NCBI GenBank assembly: GCA_934140155.1
Contig: CAKPBC010000004.1
Span: forward strand, 1-64,000
Direction: 5' to 3'
DNA: 64,000 bases
DNA from: an uncultured Bacilli bacterium
GTDB taxonomy: Bacteria > Bacillota_I > Bacilli_A > RFN20 > CAG-826
In this document: positions 17,895 through 26,069 of the stretch, piece after piece
Layout: every line of letters begins with the position of its first letter
Position numbering within the stretch: the stretch's first letter is position 1
Made by a program: the position numbers and the translations under genes
Notes under the pieces: generated by a model
The model's database searches: none
The model's input: the letters and a program-made list of their open reading frames with translations, nothing else
Told to the model about the DNA's origin: nothing

Positions 17895-19500
17895 TTTCTA
17901 TCTCCTCCAACTTTATTTCTTTGCATTCTTGAATTTCTAAATTACGATGCGAAATCATAATTATTGTTTTATGAAGTTTTAATAAATTACTAACTATTTT
18001 TGTTTCTACTTCTTTATCTAATGCGGAAGTAAATTCATCTAATAATAAGACATCATTATTTTTTAAAATAGCAATAGCAATTAATATTCTTTGAATTTGC
18101 CCTAATGATAAGCCTTGACCGCGTTCGGTTAAAACATTATCTAATTTTTTAGGCATTGCCATAATTTCATCATAAATACAGCTTAATTTTAGCGCTTCAT
18201 TAATTTCTTCTTCTGTTTTATTTTTAACAAACAAAGAAATATTTTCTCTAATTGAACCGCTAAACATTATGACTTCTTGTGGAACATAGGAAAATAAATT
18301 ACGTGTATTAGCGCCAACATTTATTTTATTGTTATCTTTATCAATAATATAAATTTCGCCTTCTTTTGGTTTAATAAACCCTAAAAGAAGATTAATTATT
18401 GTTGATTTACCAATACCAGATCTTCCTTTGATAGCTACTAAATCATTTTTATTTACAACAAATGATAAATTCTTAATAACTTGCTTATCGTAGTCAAAAC
18501 TAACATTATCAAAAACAATTTGTTTAAAATCAACATCTAATAAATTTTGTTCTTCTTCTTTTAAGGCAAATATTTCTTTTATGCGTTTATCGCTAACTTT
18601 AAAAGCATAATACTTATTTAATACACGAGATAAAGATGTAAATGGCGTTTCAAAATAATTTACTAATTGAAGTAATGAAACTAAAGTACCATAAGAAAAT
18701 GCATCAGGATACTTAAACAACATAATTGCTCCATAAATCAAAGCAACAATATATGTAAAATTAAGAACGGATAACAACCCAGCAGACCCAATAATAGCAA
18801 AATTATGATAACGGTATTTAGCATCAAAGTTTTCTTTGCTACGTTTATTTAATAATTCAGTGGCGCTTTCTTCAGCATTCATTGCTTTAATAAGTTTAAT
18901 ATTTTCTGTAGATTCTTGCATATAAGAAATTAAGTTACCATCTTTAGCTAATGAATCTTTTTGAAGCTTTTTTACTTTTCTTCCATAAAATCTTGAATAA
19001 CAAAATGCTAATAAACCAATTACTAAAGCAACAAGTAGAAATCTCCAATCAATAATAATTAACGCAATAAAAGCAAATAAAAACTTTGATATATTTAAAA
19101 TGGTGGCAGGAATAACACTAAAATATCCATCTGTTACATTTTTAACATCATTAATATAAATATTTGACATTTCACCCGAATGAATAAAACGAATTTGAGA
19201 AATATCTTTTGATAAATAGCTTTGATATATTTTTTCTTTTAATTCTAATTCATAATTTATTGATGCTTTGTTAAAGATAAAGTTATAAATAATTTTAAAA
19301 GTTATTTGAATAACCACTACACCAATTAAGCAACCAGCATACCCCAATAAAATATTCCATTTGCTTTGATCATGTGTTAAAGCAACATTAATTAAATCCT
19401 TAGTTAAAAAAGTAACTACTATTAAACAAGCAGAAAGCAAAACATTTAATACACATAAAAATGTTAATGCTATTTTCTCTTTAGTTTTAATAATAACCAC
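17887..19500 (-). CDS. ABC exporter of the bacteriocin/RiPP type
   Basis: A 537-residue half-transporter with six N-terminal transmembrane helices and an ATPase domain. Walker A GRSGIGKST is at about residues 356-364, with a slightly altered signature (LSLGQIQR instead of LSGGQ) and Walker B DVLLLDE. No C39 peptidase domain is present. The start is a GTG overlapping the end of the peptidase gene by 31 bp with a poor ribosome site, so translation may depend on coupling. Context points to export of a modified peptide. Confidence 0.87.
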   Translation of the reverse strand: MVIIKTKEKIALTFLCVLNVLLSACLIVVTFLTKDLINVALTHDQSKWNILLGYAGCLIGVVVIQITFKIIYNFIFNKASINYELELKEKIYQSYLSKDISQIRFIHSGEMSNIYINDVKNVTDGYFSVIPATILNISKFLFAFIALIIIDWRFLLVALVIGLLAFCYSRFYGRKVKKLQKDSLAKDGNLISYMQESTENIKLIKAMNAEESATELLNKRSKENFDAKYRYHNFAIIGSAGLLSVLNFTYIVALIYGAIMLFKYPDAFSYGTLVSLLQLVNYFETPFTSLSRVLNKYYAFKVSDKRIKEIFALKEEEQNLLDVDFKQIVFDNVSFDYDKQVIKNLSFVVNKNDLVAIKGRSGIGKSTIINLLLGFIKPKEGEIYIIDKDNNKINVGANTRNLFSYVPQEVIMFSGSIRENISLFVKNKTEEEINEALKLSCIYDEIMAMPKKLDNVLTERGQGLSLGQIQRILIAIAILKNNDVLLLDEFTSALDKEVETKIVSNLLKLHKTIIMISHRNLEIQECKEIKLEEIEND

Positions 19501-19913
19501 TTCACTTTCAAAGTTATAAATCTAATAAAATAAACATTCCATAAGCTAACTTTAAAGCGATACGCAAAACTAGTAACTGGAATGGTTTTATTTTTTGTTT
19601 TGTATGAAATCATTTTAGCAATAACTTGATCACTTCTAACATTTTTTTCAACATTCAATTGATTATCGCCAAGCATAAATAAATGATTGTTTTTTATTTT
19701 ATATACGCGATGTAAAACATATTGTCCATTATCTCTTTTATAAAATAAAACATCTTTCTTTTTTATTTTGCAATTTGTGATTTTTTCTAAAGTAACCAAA
19801 TCACCAGCATGGATGAAAGGGAGCATTGATGTTCCATTAACGGGCATTTCAAATTTTAGATTTTTTTCAAATGCCACATTCATAACCTCAACAATTTGTG
19901 AGATGCTATTCAT
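19470..19913 (-). CDS. S24/S26-type signal peptidase-like protein
   Basis: A 147-residue peptidase of the LexA/signal-peptidase clan. The serine motif GTSMLPFI (S29 from this start) and LHRVYKI with a histidine are visible, but the Lys general base of bacterial signal peptidase I is not, so it is of the Ser/His (SipW/S24-like) type. AGGTG 6 bp before the ATG sets the start. The C-terminus (VKWLLLKLKRK) may be amphipathic. In this operon it may cut the leader of the exported peptide, but this is inference. Confidence 0.78.
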   Translation of the reverse strand: MNSISQIVEVMNVAFEKNLKFEMPVNGTSMLPFIHAGDLVTLEKITNCKIKKKDVLFYKRDNGQYVLHRVYKIKNNHLFMLGDNQLNVEKNVRSDQVIAKMISYKTKNKTIPVTSFAYRFKVSLWNVYFIRFITLKVKWLLLKLKRK

Positions 19914-20172
19914 CAATTACACCTAGTTCAATAAATTGTTTTAAAATTCTTGTAACATCTAATTCTAAAACATCTTCGCTAACATCATAGGTTTCAAGCA
20001 TTTTATTAATAATTTGTTCTTTATCTAATCCTTCTTTAACCATTTGATAAATAGCTAAACTAGTTTCATTAAGATTAATAATCTTTTGAACACTCATATA
20101 ATCATGATTTACTGGAACTAGCATACTTTCATCATCAATTGTTTTTAAGATAAATTTATCACTTGTTTTCAT
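19906..20172 (-). CDS. PqqD-family RiPP recognition protein
   Basis: An 88-residue winged-helix PqqD-like protein (NETSLAIYQMVKEGLDKEQIINK at about 35-57, then DVTRILKQFIELGVI). Family members bind the leader peptide of RiPP precursors (RRE fold), in lasso systems through a YxxP motif. It overlaps both the kinase and peptidase genes by a few bases. No precursor lies inside the operon. Confidence 0.85.
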   Translation of the reverse strand: MKTSDKFILKTIDDESMLVPVNHDYMSVQKIINLNETSLAIYQMVKEGLDKEQIINKMLETYDVSEDVLELDVTRILKQFIELGVIDE

Positions 20173-21010
20173 TGTTAAAATCCTCCAAAGTATTCTTTAC
20201 AAGCATTACAGCTTCACTAGATATATTACATCCTAACTCATAAGTAGGAATCTTTAATAACTCATCAGTCATATTGTTCCATTCGTTACTAGATTCTTTA
20301 TCAAATGGTTGGATAACTTGTTTTAAAATTTTAAAGAATGCTTCTTTTTTTGTAATTTTAGAAATCTCATTATTTTTACTTTGATGCAAAAACACTATTG
20401 CCGCAAGCGGAGCTTTAATATTATTATCTATTTGATGTTTTCCACTCCATGGATTTCCATATAATACCATCTCATTATTTTCAAAAATAATAATGTTTTT
20501 ATCATCATTAATATATTCTACTCCCGGAACATATTGTTTCCAAAGTCTCGTATGTGTTGATTTTCCAACACCTGATGCAGCACTAAATAATATTGCTTTG
20601 TTGTTATAACAAATAGAAGATCCATGCATCCAAATTGCTTGGTGCTTTTTCATAATGAACCATGGAAATACATATTGTGTTAATAAATATTCTTGGTTAG
20701 CCATAACATTAATATCATCTTTTAATATATTAATAATTGTTTCTTTCATATCATAAATAATACTTGCATAATAAAAGCCAGTTTTATCATTCTTTTGATA
20801 TTGAATAGTTTTATCATTATATGAAAAGATATCGTAAAATTTTGTTTTTTTAGTTAATTGGCCATAAATATCAATGTTTTCAACTTCGTTAACAATCATA
20901 CTAAAATCATATTCTTGGTTAGAAACTTCATATTTTTTTAATGAATTCAATAATATTGAATTGTTAAGCAGTTTAAAATTAATCAACTCATTTGCTATTT
21001 TACAAATCAT
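20159..21010 (-). CDS. HprK-like kinase of RiPP clusters
   Basis: A 283-residue kinase related to the C-terminal domain of HPr kinase and to lasso-peptide kinases. The P-loop SAASGVGKST is at 143-152, then EYINDDK (about 165-171) and YGNPWSGK. The upstream reading frame extends to 21034, but AAAGGAG lies inside that extension, so the ATG at 21010 (or TTG at 21013) is the likely start. It is the first gene of a six-gene operon. Lasso kinases of this type phosphorylate a C-terminal Ser of the peptide. The substrate here is unknown. Confidence 0.83.
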   Translation of the reverse strand: MICKIANELINFKLLNNSILLNSLKKYEVSNQEYDFSMIVNEVENIDIYGQLTKKTKFYDIFSYNDKTIQYQKNDKTGFYYASIIYDMKETIINILKDDINVMANQEYLLTQYVFPWFIMKKHQAIWMHGSSICYNNKAILFSAASGVGKSTHTRLWKQYVPGVEYINDDKNIIIFENNEMVLYGNPWSGKHQIDNNIKAPLAAIVFLHQSKNNEISKITKKEAFFKILKQVIQPFDKESSNEWNNMTDELLKIPTYELGCNISSEAVMLVKNTLEDFNNENK

Positions 21011-21057
21011 CAAAGAAACAGCTCCTTTAAGCAATATCTTTAAGCAATTGCCTAAAA

Positions 21058-21077
21058 ATTATTACTATAGTAATAAT
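21058..21077. promoter_or_regulatory. Perfect 20-bp palindrome upstream of the kinase gene
   Basis: ATTATTACTA followed by TAGTAATAAT is an exact inverted repeat 48 bp upstream of the kinase ATG and within its promoter region. It looks like a dimeric repressor operator. It is not followed by a T-run, so it is not a terminator. Confidence 0.55.
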
Positions 21078-21129
21078 AGCGATTATTGAACAAAAAAACA
21101 AGATTTTTGCTACTATATGTGAATTTTAA

Positions 21130-21858
21130 CTATTTTTTACTATATTTTGTATAAACATATTCAATCATTGATAAGGCAAATTGGTGGGCAATTAATTCTT
21201 CATTATTAGCAATGAATTTTGCTTCTTCAACATTATCATGAAATAAAATTTCCATTAATGCTTTATCTTTTGCCTTAGAATTTTTTATTTCATATAATTT
21301 TGATCCATCTTTAACACCACGTCTTTTAAAATTACCTAACGACATAAAGTCATTATAAATTGTGTTGTTAAATTCATATGATGAAATAGTATATATTTCA
21401 CTACCACTTCCACCACCAGCGTTAGAATGCAAAGCAAAATGAATATCCGAGTTAAAATTATTGCTCTCTTTAACCGAGTCCGTTAGCGACAAATATCGCA
21501 AATTAACTTTTACATCTAAAAATTGATATGTAAGCAATTCATTATATAAGAAACGCGCAATGTTATTCATATGCTCAGCTTCTGTTCCTAAATTGTTTAC
21601 ATAAAGATTTCTTGTTTGCACAGATGGATTTAAATAAATACGGATTTTGCGGTCAAATCTGCTTTCACTAGTTTTACTAACTGTGGCAATCGTACTTGCA
21701 CTAGTAGCCGAATTTGACTCATTATTAGTTGAAGACGATGTCGTAATAGATGGCGTAATATCACTAGTTTTATTACTATTACTGTTATTAGCATCTGTCT
21801 TATTCGTGTTACAACCTGTTAATAATAAAGTCATAAATAATAATGTTTTCTTTTTCAT
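21130..21858 (-). CDS. N-acetylmuramoyl-L-alanine amidase lipoprotein (Amidase_3-like)
   Basis: A 242-residue lipoprotein (LLTGC lipobox at about 12-16), with a long Ser/Asn/Thr linker (17-62), then an Amidase_3-type domain. Expected Zn-site features are GTEAEHM (Glu), HFALHSNA (His), and the catalytic Glu in LMEILFHDN. The usual first histidine motif is replaced by NPSVQTRN, as in the SPSxQ-type gut amidases I recall. It likely cleaves peptidoglycan stem peptides at the surface. It is a monocistronic gene upstream of the RiPP operon. Confidence 0.75.
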   Translation of the reverse strand: MKKKTLLFMTLLLTGCNTNKTDANNSNSNKTSDITPSITTSSSTNNESNSATSASTIATVSKTSESRFDRKIRIYLNPSVQTRNLYVNNLGTEAEHMNNIARFLYNELLTYQFLDVKVNLRYLSLTDSVKESNNFNSDIHFALHSNAGGGSGSEIYTISSYEFNNTIYNDFMSLGNFKRRGVKDGSKLYEIKNSKAKDKALMEILFHDNVEEAKFIANNEELIAHQFALSMIEYVYTKYSKK

Positions 21859-21952
21859 AATATCACTCCTTGTGTGGGGATAATAACATAGAGTGTATTA
21901 AGAAAAATAACCAGTTTTTGTTAGTAAATTACTATTGACAAAAACACATAAC

Positions 21953-22002
21953 AAAAATGGTATGTTTTATCAAATAACCAAGAAAAATGCATACCATTTT
22001 TT
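21953..22002 (-). terminator. Terminator downstream of the flavin-reductase-like gene
   Basis: AAAAATGGTATG and CATACCATTTTT form a perfect 12-bp stem with a long loop and T-rich ends on both strands, 5 bp past the gene's stop. Confidence 0.7.
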
Positions 22003-22007
22003 AACAA

Positions 22008-22931
22008 TTATTTTCTTTTATCTTTAGAGCGCTTATCGTTGATAATTGCTATTTCTTTAGCAGTAATGACTTTACAGTTATTTTTATTTGCCCAATCCAC
22101 GCATCCTTGCAAAACTAATTTCAAGAAAGGACGTGGCACTTTTACTAACATTTTTAAAGCATCGTCAGTAAATGTTACATCAGTATTAAGTCTTTTAGCG
22201 GCATATTGTAAAGAAGTTAAATCTACTTCGCGATTTGGAATGCCAACCGCATCTGGCTTATGATAATTTGAACACCAGAAATTTTTCGAATCACGATATC
22301 CCCAATTAGTTGGTAATGGACAGAAATTTTTTCTGTTAACGCCATTAATTAAAGCTTGTTGGTATTTATCTTTAAGAATAATATGATCAATTTTTAAAAT
22401 AAAATGCGCACCATATTTAGACGTAATTCCATTAAAATTATGATAAGGTCCATTATATTCATCTTCGACTTTATCATCTTGTGCATTATCTAATTCTTTA
22501 ACCCAAGTACACTCCATGACTTGCAAAGCTTCTTCTAATATTTTTGGATAATTGCCACTTGGATCAAGTTCTTTTGATAATGAATCAATTGGATGAAACT
22601 TTAAATTCTTTGCTTTTTCTTCTGGTGTATCTCCAGGAAAGCCCATATCGACATGATGCGCAAATATTTTTTTGGTATAAGGTAAAAAATTAATTGTGCA
22701 TTTCCCGTGTCTTAATAATCCTTTACATGTATTAGAACTATTACGGCATTCAAGCACCATTGCATAATAATCTTTACCAGCAATATAGTAAGGGAAAACT
22801 AATGAATATGCACCAAAACTCGTTTTTTCTCCTTTTTCATCTAAAGTTCCAATAAGGGTTAATGGCATTGGAAAGAATGCTGATGATTGATAAAAATTAT
22901 CCATTACTCTAATTTCTTTAAATTTTTTCAT
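22008..22931 (-). CDS. Flavin-reductase-like protein with PCP_red-type C-terminal domain
   Basis: A 307-residue protein. Residues about 15-210 resemble the flavin reductase-like FMN-binding split barrel (AFFPMPLTLIGT near the start). Residues about 250-300 (DVTFTDDALKMLVKVP, then AKEIAIIND) resemble the small C-terminal domain of light-independent protochlorophyllide reductase (PCP_red), which in anaerobes is found in other contexts. Start chosen at the ATG 10 bp after AAAGGAG. The substrate and redox partner are unknown. Confidence 0.65.
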   Translation of the reverse strand: MKKFKEIRVMDNFYQSSAFFPMPLTLIGTLDEKGEKTSFGAYSLVFPYYIAGKDYYAMVLECRNSSNTCKGLLRHGKCTINFLPYTKKIFAHHVDMGFPGDTPEEKAKNLKFHPIDSLSKELDPSGNYPKILEEALQVMECTWVKELDNAQDDKVEDEYNGPYHNFNGITSKYGAHFILKIDHIILKDKYQQALINGVNRKNFCPLPTNWGYRDSKNFWCSNYHKPDAVGIPNREVDLTSLQYAAKRLNTDVTFTDDALKMLVKVPRPFLKLVLQGCVDWANKNNCKVITAKEIAIINDKRSKDKRK

Positions 22932-23003
22932 ACAAAACAATCTCCTTTTAATGTCACCTTTATTTTAGTTTTAATCATGAAAAAATACAATCAAATTCAT
23001 ATA

Positions 23004-23040
23004 AAAACACCTACTATGGATAATCTCATAATAGGTGTTT
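23004..23040 (-). terminator. Terminator of surface locus A
   Basis: AACACCTACTAT and ATAATAGGTGTT form a near-perfect stem (one wobble), 6 bp past the stop of the 1007-residue gene, with a T-rich tail on the minus strand. Confidence 0.7.
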
Positions 23041-23045
23041 ATCAA

Positions 23046-26000
23046 CTATTCTAATACTGACTTATCAAAATTTATCTTAAATAAGTTATATTTGCTATAG
23101 CCAGAATCCCAACTACAAATAGAGGCATATAATTTATCATTATGAATAAATAAACATTGAACATTGAAGTTAACATTCTTTCCTGTAGAATTAACTCCTA
23201 AGCCAAAATTAGGCACTAAAACTGTTTTGATTTTATTACCTTCCCAGTCAAATACATCCATTGGTAAATCTGATCTATTGTTTGTAACATAACTTACATA
23301 AATGTATTTATCATCTGCGGTTAAAGAAGATGGATTAAATCCTGGATAAGATAATGTTTTTCCTTCACATAGAGAATTTTGTTTTTCATCAGTGATAACT
23401 AATTTGCCATTAAGCATTAAAGCAAACTTTTTAAAGTTTTGATTATAGTAAGCGCTCTTTAAAGCGCCTAAAGACTCAAATGATAAGGTGCTTTCTTTGA
23501 ATGTTGCATTATCTTCAAATTTGTCTAACGCTAATTCAAATAATTTACCATCTTGACCAATACAATAAATAATTCCATCTTTAATAAATAATCTTGAATT
23601 ATCACCATCTTTTTCAGCAACAGTGAAGTTTTTACTTGCTGCGATTAATTTGCCACTTGCTAAATCATATTTATGGACTCGAGATGCTTGGTTGCCTCCA
23701 ACATTAACTGCGGCATAAATGTATTTACCATCAGAACATCCACCCATTGCGTATCCATTAGATACATCGTTTAAAGTACCAAGTGATTCATTACTTAAAG
23801 TTGGTGTAAGAGATTTTTCATTACAATAATCTATGTATTCACCGATAGTGAAGTCAAATTCTAACTTATCTGATAAATGTGGATAATCCGCTTTAATAAT
23901 TAATGTCGAGTCTCCGCCATTAGCGGTACTAAACTTTAATGTATTAAAATATAAAGCATCGTTAAAGGCCACTAATCCTTGAACATTTGTTTTTGATAAA
24001 TCAGTGACTACATTTCCCATTACCTCAGTATTATGCGGAACAACAAATCTTCCTTTAAAAGTACCATCCCAATCATACATATGAACAATTGGTTTATATG
24101 CTCCATCTTTAGAGAACACAGCATAAATATAATCGGAAGTACCTGTAATTCTTTTAATACTTCCACCACTTTCGTTCATAAGCGCAAACATATTTTTAGA
24201 TGTTCGATCGTTTTTATAAACATATACAGATTCACCTGACAAAACCGCAAATTGTTTTTTTGCTGAATTAAAGTATACATCTCTTAAAATTGATTTTTCT
24301 AAGCCATTAAATCCAAAATCATATTCACTCCAAGATCCATCAAGTGAAGCATCAATAGCTAAGTTTGTGCCATCAATAAAATAAACAATAATTTTGCCAT
24401 CGTAATACGTAATACCTAATGTTGATTCATCTGCGCCATTTGCTGTTGCTGGACTTGATTTTAATACCTTACCAGTTGTTGGATCATATTTATTAACAAC
24501 AATTCTTCTTGTTGTAGAAGACCAAGTTGTATGAGGAGCATATAAATAGGTTCCGTCTGTACATAAGCCATGTCCATATGCGCCACCTGTTCCGTCCCAG
24601 TTTCCTACCGCTGAAACTGTTAAATTTAAACCGCTTCCTGAAGAAAGTGCTCTTTCAAGATATTGATCCATATTAGCACATATAACACCATCATATTTTG
24701 TTTGGAAAGAAACACTATCAATAGCTACATTGATATCTTTCATATTTTTGAAAGTAATTTCAACTTTATTTTCTCCAGTTTTTAATAAAGCATTAGTTAA
24801 AGTAAGTTTTTCAAAATTATAAGTTTCACTACCAGCGATTGAAGAAATAATTGGATTATATCTTCCGTTAATTTTCAATGTCATAATATTATCTAATGTA
24901 ATACCTGTATTAGATAAATTACTCATACGCATTGATAAATCACCCTTAACATTATTAGTACTATTAATTGTGAATGAAATGCTATTTCCGTTTTCAAATC
25001 CTTCTACTATTTGGATATCTTTGTTGTTATCGGTTACTGTTTTCTTAGTTCCGCCAACTAAAGTAGAATTTTCCATTTCAATAACATGTTTAACAGTTGC
25101 AACAACTTTACAAGATACATCTTTATTATTTTTTAAAGAGATATTTAATACGCAATTGCTAGCAAAAGATGCTTTATCCATATTACCTTCTACTACATAT
25201 TTATCACGAGATAATAATAATTTATTACCATTTTCGTAATTAGCGCGAATATTTAAGCTAACATCACTTAATACATCACCATCATTAACAAAAACTTCAT
25301 CTTCAGTTGATATTGATAAGATATCTCCATCAACATAACTAGCCTTTGTATCAACTTTGATTGGGACATCAGTTGTTACAGTAACTTCTTCACAAGTGTA
25401 AGAAATTTCTGCAGCTTCTAATGAAGAAGATAATTTGCCTTTTGTATTAATAGTAATATCTTTATCATTTAATTCAACTGTATGGCCATTATTAAATATT
25501 GCTTTAACCTTAATTCCAGTTGGATCAAATTCCATATCATCAGAATAATAAACACGATATGGTAATTGTGTTATTTCTAATGATTTTACAATTACTTTAG
25601 TTAAACTGATTTCAATTTCATCAGTTTTAGTAATTGGTTCTGGTTCAGGATCATCTTCTTTTGCCTTTTCTGGAGTATAAGTATATGAAACAAGAATTTT
25701 ACCACCATTAGAAGCAAAATCTTCTGGTGTAGTAATAACAAAGTCATCAGTACGAAGAATTTTATCAAAATCTTTACCTTTTTCAGTAAAATGAGCAGTA
25801 ACTGTAAAATCTTCATTTTCTGGATGAGCTTTACCATCGGTATAATATTCTTTGCCTTCAGATAATTCAGCACTAATGCCTAAAAATTCTAAAGGTAAAC
25901 TATTTAAGTATTTTTGATGCTCTCTTTCTGCAATTGCAGCATCATAATACTTTTTATAAGCAACATAAGAAGGAACCATAATGGAGATTGTTGATACAAC

Positions 26001-26069
26001 TGCCACTAAAGCAGCGACAATACCAACGGAGGTTTTTACACCTTTTTTAGTTTTAAAGAAGTTTTTCAT
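23046..26069 (-). CDS. Membrane-anchored Ig-like/beta-propeller surface protein
   Basis: A 1007-residue surface protein. A basic N-terminus and one transmembrane helix (about 13-33) anchor it. Residues 50-330 are repeated bacterial Ig-like domains of the group 3/4 type (LEITQLPYRVYYSDDMEFDP marks one). Residues about 330-460 form a CBM6/35-like beta sandwich (VIEMENSTLVGG start). The remaining half reads as a beta-propeller (repeated DGTYLYAP, GKIIVYFIDG and similar blades). It is the last gene of locus A and starts in the stop codon of the GH3 gene. It could bind polysaccharide or cell wall for the GH3 enzyme. The function is inferred. Confidence 0.7.
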   Translation of the reverse strand: MKNFFKTKKGVKTSVGIVAALVAVVSTISIMVPSYVAYKKYYDAAIAEREHQKYLNSLPLEFLGISAELSEGKEYYTDGKAHPENEDFTVTAHFTEKGKDFDKILRTDDFVITTPEDFASNGGKILVSYTYTPEKAKEDDPEPEPITKTDEIEISLTKVIVKSLEITQLPYRVYYSDDMEFDPTGIKVKAIFNNGHTVELNDKDITINTKGKLSSSLEAAEISYTCEEVTVTTDVPIKVDTKASYVDGDILSISTEDEVFVNDGDVLSDVSLNIRANYENGNKLLLSRDKYVVEGNMDKASFASNCVLNISLKNNKDVSCKVVATVKHVIEMENSTLVGGTKKTVTDNNKDIQIVEGFENGNSISFTINSTNNVKGDLSMRMSNLSNTGITLDNIMTLKINGRYNPIISSIAGSETYNFEKLTLTNALLKTGENKVEITFKNMKDINVAIDSVSFQTKYDGVICANMDQYLERALSSGSGLNLTVSAVGNWDGTGGAYGHGLCTDGTYLYAPHTTWSSTTRRIVVNKYDPTTGKVLKSSPATANGADESTLGITYYDGKIIVYFIDGTNLAIDASLDGSWSEYDFGFNGLEKSILRDVYFNSAKKQFAVLSGESVYVYKNDRTSKNMFALMNESGGSIKRITGTSDYIYAVFSKDGAYKPIVHMYDWDGTFKGRFVVPHNTEVMGNVVTDLSKTNVQGLVAFNDALYFNTLKFSTANGGDSTLIIKADYPHLSDKLEFDFTIGEYIDYCNEKSLTPTLSNESLGTLNDVSNGYAMGGCSDGKYIYAAVNVGGNQASRVHKYDLASGKLIAASKNFTVAEKDGDNSRLFIKDGIIYCIGQDGKLFELALDKFEDNATFKESTLSFESLGALKSAYYNQNFKKFALMLNGKLVITDEKQNSLCEGKTLSYPGFNPSSLTADDKYIYVSYVTNNRSDLPMDVFDWEGNKIKTVLVPNFGLGVNSTGKNVNFNVQCLFIHNDKLYASICSWDSGYSKYNLFKINFDKSVLE

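Noticed and set aside
16794..21010. Complete lasso-peptide cluster
   Set aside because: No lasso cyclase (asparagine-synthetase-like) and no transglutaminase-like protease were found, so only a partial resemblance is claimed.
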